From positions 1 to 23,039 of IMG/VR virus record IMGVR_UViG_3300030090_000244: 23,039 bases of DNA; one strand, given 5' to 3'. The position numbers were made by a program, and so were the translations under genes. This DNA comes from a virus. Of the stretch, positions 19,126 through 23,039 are shown in pieces. The notes beneath the pieces were generated by a model, which saw nothing but the letters and a program-made list of their open reading frames with translations, did not search any database and was not told where the DNA came from. How positions within the stretch are numbered: the first letter of the stretch is position 1; each line of letters opens with the position of its first letter.

Positions 19126-20165
19126 CTTACAAAGAAATAACCTGGATGACCTTGACCACCTGCGGGACCTGAACCATAGATACCTGCTGAAGCAGTACCA
19201 GTATAACCCCACAGAACTCTATTGTTACCATAACGAGATGTTTGATAGTTTGATGGGTTTGAGTGGTAATCAAAGACTTTATAATTGTTATTATATAATC
19301 TAATATGCTCCCATCCGCCAGGTTGCTCCCAGTTGTAGGGATATACATGAGAGACTCTAAAGTTTCCTTCTCGTCTGTCACCCTGACGACCATCCCCACC
19401 AGTATTTAAGTTACTATAGTATTGAATACCACCACGATATTTAACAAATGAAGCATAATTCCACCTGTCTCCACTAACTGTACCACCATTATAAGTGTCA
19501 TAAGGACCGCCTGGTGGTTGTGTATTATCCTTTGCTAGTCTAACATTTATAACTTCATCACCACCATTACGTGCTTCAGCGACTGCTCTGATAAACACAT
19601 CATCATATTTACTACCAGTTGTTGAACTATAACCAGTACCAGATACAGGAACATATGATGCTGATACACCACCAACTGTCCGAGTGTATAAGTTTGATGC
19701 TTCAAAAGTTCCATAATGATTAGTTGATGATGATCCTGCAGTCATAACCAACACCCATCCACCATCATAATTATCACAATCCACATAACAATAGGTTGGT
19801 GTTTCATAACCTATTGGTTGTATCCAATAATAACCAGAGGGTCTATTGGCAAGTTTGATTTGTATTCCGTTAGCAGCAGGACTTGTATAATCTCCTACTG
19901 TTGCACCACCTGCTCCTGCAGCACCTAGACTTTTCCATAACACACCAGTATAAATTTCAAAAGAATTAGTGCCAGTATTAAATCTTGTGTCACCAATCGT
20001 AGGACTAGCAGGTCTTTCTGCTGTAGTTCCTGTTGGTAATTGATGTGCCTCAGTTGAACTGAATTTTAATTTTCCTTCGACATTAAGAGTATGACCAGGA
20101 GATACTGTGACCTGACCTAGTGTTTGTGCTATTCCTGCTAACTTACTGACTTGTACTTGACTCAT
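19122..20165 (-). CDS. Tail-fibre protein with fibrinogen-like C-terminal domain (347 aa)
   Basis: Starts MSQVQVSKLAGIAQTLGQVT; hinge QLPTGTTAERPASPTIGDTR (42-61) and FNTGTNSFEIYTGVLWKSLG. From about 100: NRPSGYYWIQPIG, TYCYVDCDNYDGGWVLVM (124-141; Cys126, Cys130 and the GGW core) are the hallmarks of fibrinogen-related/intelectin-like lectin domains, ending in Gly/Tyr-rich repeats. Such domains usually bind acetylated sugars, here presumably on the host surface. No Shine-Dalgarno; 4 nt from the upstream stop, so translation is probably coupled. Confidence 0.82.
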   Translation of the reverse strand: MSQVQVSKLAGIAQTLGQVTVSPGHTLNVEGKLKFSSTEAHQLPTGTTAERPASPTIGDTRFNTGTNSFEIYTGVLWKSLGAAGAGGATVGDYTSPAANGIQIKLANRPSGYYWIQPIGYETPTYCYVDCDNYDGGWVLVMTAGSSSTNHYGTFEASNLYTRTVGGVSASYVPVSGTGYSSTTGSKYDDVFIRAVAEARNGGDEVINVRLAKDNTQPPGGPYDTYNGGTVSGDRWNYASFVKYRGGIQYYSNLNTGGDGRQGDRREGNFRVSHVYPYNWEQPGGWEHIRLYNNNYKVFDYHSNPSNYQTSRYGNNRVLWGYTGTASAGIYGSGPAGGQGHPGYFFVR

Positions 20166-20169
20166 ATTA

Positions 20170-21579
20170 CTATGTATTATCGAATGTTACAGGGTACATT
20201 GCCCAACCACCTCTAGTTCCATAAGAGGGATATGATAGTGCAGATGAATTAATATCCATCAATTCTAACATATACCAACGATACCCATACACGTTGGTAA
20301 AACTTTGTGATCTCTGTGATCCCTCACCACCAGAACCTTGTCCACCAAAGTGAAGTCTTGCAATATATGTCCATTGTGTTCCTGTTTCCGTGAAGTTGGT
20401 GCGGTTTATATCTTGATTAGATCCCCAGACATTTACATTACCAATAGCATTTGTATGTTTATACCATCTAACTCTATTGATTACTTGTCCGAAAGGATAT
20501 GCAGTAACTTTAACTGCAAGATACTGGGGCCAAGCAACATTACCAGGACTACTATGTCCTGTATGAAATGCAAAGTCATTACTGCTTGTTGATGAAACAT
20601 ACTCTAAGAATGAACGTGTATTAGGTGTTGAACTTAAAGTTTCATCACCAGTAGTACCATCATTATATCTAAGTCCTTCAAATAATATTTCATTCTCCGT
20701 TCCTGTTATTGCATTATGTGCTGTATCTCTTGCTCCCTCTGCTACTGTAAATCCTCCACCATTACCAAAGGAACCCACTGCTCCTCCTGTGTTTGATGAT
20801 CCTGCTTGATCTACAAAATCATTACCTTTATATAATCTTAAATTTGTAGTCTGAGCATTGTATTGTATGCTTCCTGTCTCTCTTGAATTTGCATCATGCT
20901 TTGGTGTATCAGCACCTTGAACAAAATCACCAACTGATAATCCTAATTCTAATTGTGCACCATCCCACCATAAATTTCCACTACTAGAACCAGTAGGTCC
21001 GTTCATTCTGACACATACACCTGTTGTATTACTATTACTAAACGTTGCACTTCTTGAAACTCTCTGCCATGATGTTGTTACACCAAAAGTAGATGTATGA
21101 AAATTAGTATAATTACCTGCGTCATCTACCTCAAAAATGTATATCATACAATTACTCAAGGATCTATCTCCCTTGACATATACACTAAATGTCCATTGCT
21201 GTCCATTTCTAGCAGGTGTTACAATATAATCAGTACCATTATTATATGAATAGGTATAGGCATCATTACCAGATAATGCCATCTTCAGTGCTACACCACC
21301 TACAGGTGAATCTGAATTACCACCAGTTTCTCTACTTAATGTACATCTAACACCATCTTCAAATCCTTTAGTTCCTCCTCCACCAGTATATGCTGTAAAT
21401 AAATCTAAAGGGTAGAATTTATGGGCGAGAAAATTTTTTGAATTACCTACAGGTATTGCTTGCCATTTCTGTTGTGTTAAACGTAGTTGACCTGCAGGTG
21501 CTAACGTTGAGTCCTTATCAACAGTGATTTTAAAATCTGGACTATTGCCTTGTAGATTTGCTACGTTTAATTGTGCCAT
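20170..21579 (-). CDS. Tail-fibre protein with carbohydrate-binding-like domains (469 aa)
   Basis: Starts MAQLNVANLQGNSPDFKITV. Residues about 50-230 (TFSVYVKGDRSLSNCMIYIF, SWQRVSRSATFSNSNTTGVC, NLWWDGAQLELGLSVGDFVQ) match the jelly-roll carbohydrate-binding module pattern (CBM4/9-like). It is followed by a hinge-like RETGSIQYNAQTTNLRLYKG, and a second beta domain at the C-terminus (INRVRWYKHTNAIGNVNVWG, VYGYRWYMLELMDINSS) resembling a discoidin/F5-8-type fold. Two binding modules separated by a hinge suggest a multi-tip fibre. TAATG coupling upstream. Confidence 0.75.
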   Translation of the reverse strand: MAQLNVANLQGNSPDFKITVDKDSTLAPAGQLRLTQQKWQAIPVGNSKNFLAHKFYPLDLFTAYTGGGGTKGFEDGVRCTLSRETGGNSDSPVGGVALKMALSGNDAYTYSYNNGTDYIVTPARNGQQWTFSVYVKGDRSLSNCMIYIFEVDDAGNYTNFHTSTFGVTTSWQRVSRSATFSNSNTTGVCVRMNGPTGSSSGNLWWDGAQLELGLSVGDFVQGADTPKHDANSRETGSIQYNAQTTNLRLYKGNDFVDQAGSSNTGGAVGSFGNGGGFTVAEGARDTAHNAITGTENEILFEGLRYNDGTTGDETLSSTPNTRSFLEYVSSTSSNDFAFHTGHSSPGNVAWPQYLAVKVTAYPFGQVINRVRWYKHTNAIGNVNVWGSNQDINRTNFTETGTQWTYIARLHFGGQGSGGEGSQRSQSFTNVYGYRWYMLELMDINSSALSYPSYGTRGGWAMYPVTFDNT

Positions 21580-21995
21580 TATCTAACACTCCATGCACCA
21601 CCACTCTCAACTGTTACTGTGTATCCTGTTGCAATCGTTATTGGACCTGCACTCATTCCGTTGGCAAACTCTGCACCTGCTGTAGGTCCTACTGTTATAT
21701 TTTCTGCTATCGTTGTCGGGTTAGTACGAATTATACTATCAGTTCCTAGTGATGGTCCTCCACCTGCCAATGGTGCCCAACCTGCACTTCCTGTACCATC
21801 ATCTGCCTTGTATATTTCAGCAGAGTCAGTATCAGAGTTGAAACGCATAGTACCAACCGAGACACCAGTAGGTCTTTGTGCCTGAGTACCTGAGGGTAGT
21901 CTAAACACTGAGTTAGTGTTTAAGAAACTTAAGGTTGTTATAATTGCACTTGTTGAAGTAGAAATCTGGTTTCCACTAATTCTTGAAATAGCCAT
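21579..21995 (-). CDS. Short fibre/adaptor protein (138 aa)
   Basis: Starts MAISRISGNQISTSTSAIIT and has the hinge FRLPSGTQAQRPTGVSVGTM then RFNSDTDSAEIYKADDGTGS, as in the longer fibre proteins, then a Thr/Gly-rich beta tail (TIAENITVGPTAGAEFANGM, TIATGYTVTVESGGAWSVR). It is an adaptor plus hinge without a large lectin domain, so it may be a spacer or a trimmed fibre. It is linked to the next gene by TAATG and lies 4 nt from the large virion protein upstream. Confidence 0.75.
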   Translation of the reverse strand: MAISRISGNQISTSTSAIITTLSFLNTNSVFRLPSGTQAQRPTGVSVGTMRFNSDTDSAEIYKADDGTGSAGWAPLAGGGPSLGTDSIIRTNPTTIAENITVGPTAGAEFANGMSAGPITIATGYTVTVESGGAWSVR

Positions 21996-21999
21996 GAGA

Positions 22000-23039
22000 T
22001 TAGATAGGTAGTTCTAAGATGTGAATAGTATCAGTTGATAATGGTGCATCCCCAGATGAGAATACAACGTTAGCACCATTTGAATCGACTGTATAATTTT
22101 GTCCTGCGATTTGTGCTACACCATTAAGGAATACCAATAGTGAATCATCAGAGTGTTTGATACCACCGCCATACGTAGTAACAGCGAAGGTTAAAGTTGT
22201 ACCATCACCTGTATAGAACTTAGTAATATATTTGTCTGATCCAACAACACCTCGACCAGTACCAACTACGTCACCATCAATCCTAACAGAACCATTTATT
22301 CTTACTCTATATGTTGCATCAGGTGATTCCCCTAAACCTATATGTCCATTACCTGTGGTAGATATATTAATATCTCCTGTATCTGTTAGTCCAAACTCTT
22401 TCCATACTGCACCATAGTATATCCAACCTAGTGATTTACCTGGTGTCCAGTTGATATTGTAAACTATATCTCCATCAGCAGGTGTATCATATCCTGTGAT
22501 ATTAGAAAAATCTGGTAGTCCACTTGCGTTTTCTGGTGCTAGTAGAGTCTGTTTAATAACAGTACCATCTTGGTTGAAGTATGTAAGTTTCTTAGCAGAT
22601 ATATTATTAGTGAATGTACTCTGTCCTTGGAATGTGACAGGACCTGCAAAGATAGATTCTAACTGGTTTGATGCTCCACCAATAACAGTTATCTTGTCCG
22701 TTAGAACCAACTCAGAGAATGTTTCAATGGTTGTGTTCTCTTCACCAACAACGTTTAACTGTGCAACATCTTCGTTAGTGATCTGACCTGTGACTGGGTT
22801 GATAACCTGATTACCAATGAATAGGTCACCGTTAGAGTTAAGTCCAGAGTAGAATGAAACTCCTCCTTCTTCTTTAATTGACTGTGAGAATCTAATTTGC
22901 TCTTGAGTTAGAGTTTCTACCTGTGTTTGAGGGAACGCTGTACTATAGTTACCTGGACCAAAACCAAGGTATTCAAACGTATGGTTTCCTGATCTTAGGA
23001 TAGAGTGTCGTCTAAACTCTACGTTAATCGGTGCTACTG
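22000..23039 (-). CDS. C-terminal part of large virion structural/fibre protein, N-terminus beyond window
   Basis: The frame stays open from its TAA at 22000-22002 to the right edge without a stop; the internal TTG at 22710 is not the start. The visible 346 residues begin VAPINVEFRRHSILRSGNHT, followed by FEYLGFGPGNYSTAFPQTQV and KEEGGVSFYSGLNSNGDLFI, segments typical of large virion structural proteins of T4-like cyanophages (base-plate/fibre type). The C-terminal half has GGASNQLESIFAGPVTFQGQ, a fibre hinge-like DTPADGDIVYNINW, and beta-repeats ending TDTIHILELPI. Probably the proximal fibre to which the paralogous adaptors attach; this is inference. Confidence 0.8.
   Translation of the reverse strand, partial: VAPINVEFRRHSILRSGNHTFEYLGFGPGNYSTAFPQTQVETLTQEQIRFSQSIKEEGGVSFYSGLNSNGDLFIGNQVINPVTGQITNEDVAQLNVVGEENTTIETFSELVLTDKITVIGGASNQLESIFAGPVTFQGQSTFTNNISAKKLTYFNQDGTVIKQTLLAPENASGLPDFSNITGYDTPADGDIVYNINWTPGKSLGWIYYGAVWKEFGLTDTGDINISTTGNGHIGLGESPDATYRVRINGSVRIDGDVVGTGRGVVGSDKYITKFYTGDGTTLTFAVTTYGGGIKHSDDSLLVFLNGVAQIAGQNYTVDSNGANVVFSSGDAPLSTDTIHILELPI

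Noticed and set aside
19126-19212. Longer N-terminus for the LamG-type fibre protein
   Set aside because: Would overlap the fibrinogen-type gene by 90 nt and lacks the shared adaptor start; ATG at 19125 has both ATGA coupling and the adaptor.
22000-22710. Gene start at the TTG at 22710 of the right-edge protein
   Set aside because: The same frame remains open to the window edge and encodes conserved-looking virion protein sequence, so the TTG is internal.
1-23039. CRISPR arrays, insertion sequences and integrase attachment sites
   Set aside because: No regularly spaced repeats, transposase motifs or integrase gene were seen; repeats present are promoter cassettes and fibre hinges.

Overview
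The window looks like a stretch of a T4-like (myovirus) phage genome from a marine host, most likely a cyanophage of Prochlorococcus/Synechococcus or a close relative. This is inferred from the AT-rich sequence, tight packing of nearly all genes on the minus strand with 1-4 nt overlaps, two T4-type late promoters (TATAAATA or a close variant), several small 2OG-Fe(II) oxygenases, two DNA methyltransferases, an SF2 helicase and a long run of tail-fibre genes. No tRNA, rRNA, CRISPR array or insertion sequence was recognised. Transcription runs from high to low coordinates, so the window reads right to left.

Left arm (1-3573): about 16 tiny, mostly acidic genes of unknown function in four short operons. 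Each operon is headed by a near-identical promoter cassette (at about 211-275, 1247-1302, 2636-2694 and 3501-3556): a CCAT box, exactly 17 nt, a -10 (TATTAT or TACAAT), then a conserved start region and an A-rich leader without a Shine-Dalgarno sequence. This looks like a phage-specific promoter class.

Middle (3574-7721): an SF2 helicase, then an operon of a GIY-YIG-like nuclease, a Dam-type adenine methyltransferase and a beta-class (TSPPY) methyltransferase. The helicase gene and the nuclease gene are each preceded by a composite element in which a Rho-independent terminator carries the next promoter's -35 in its loop, and the extended -10 follows the T-tract. Between the methyltransferase and the helicase lies about 245 nt of non-coding sequence with at least five perfect short hairpins and a long-range pairing; it may encode an undescribed structured RNA. 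A 49-residue twin-CX3C protein lies upstream of the second composite.

7722-10660: two 2OG-Fe(II) oxygenases among small overlapping genes, several found only by reading frames shorter than 60 codons.

Right arm (10675-23039): late genes. From the right edge come the end of a large virion protein, then a series of fibre genes sharing an MSQLNV-like N-terminus and a GTT..RP.SP..G..RYN hinge but with different C-terminal folds (carbohydrate-binding jelly roll, fibrinogen-like, LamG-like, Gly/Ser/Trp-rich repeats). Embedded among them is an unusual cassette: two unknown or fibre-assembly-like proteins, a TIM-barrel/Cys-cluster protein fused to a methyltransferase, a third 2OG-Fe(II) oxygenase and a DUF401-like polytopic membrane permease. 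Late promoters at 18097-18104 and 11881-11888 overlap the stop codons of the preceding genes and restart transcription for the downstream fibre genes.
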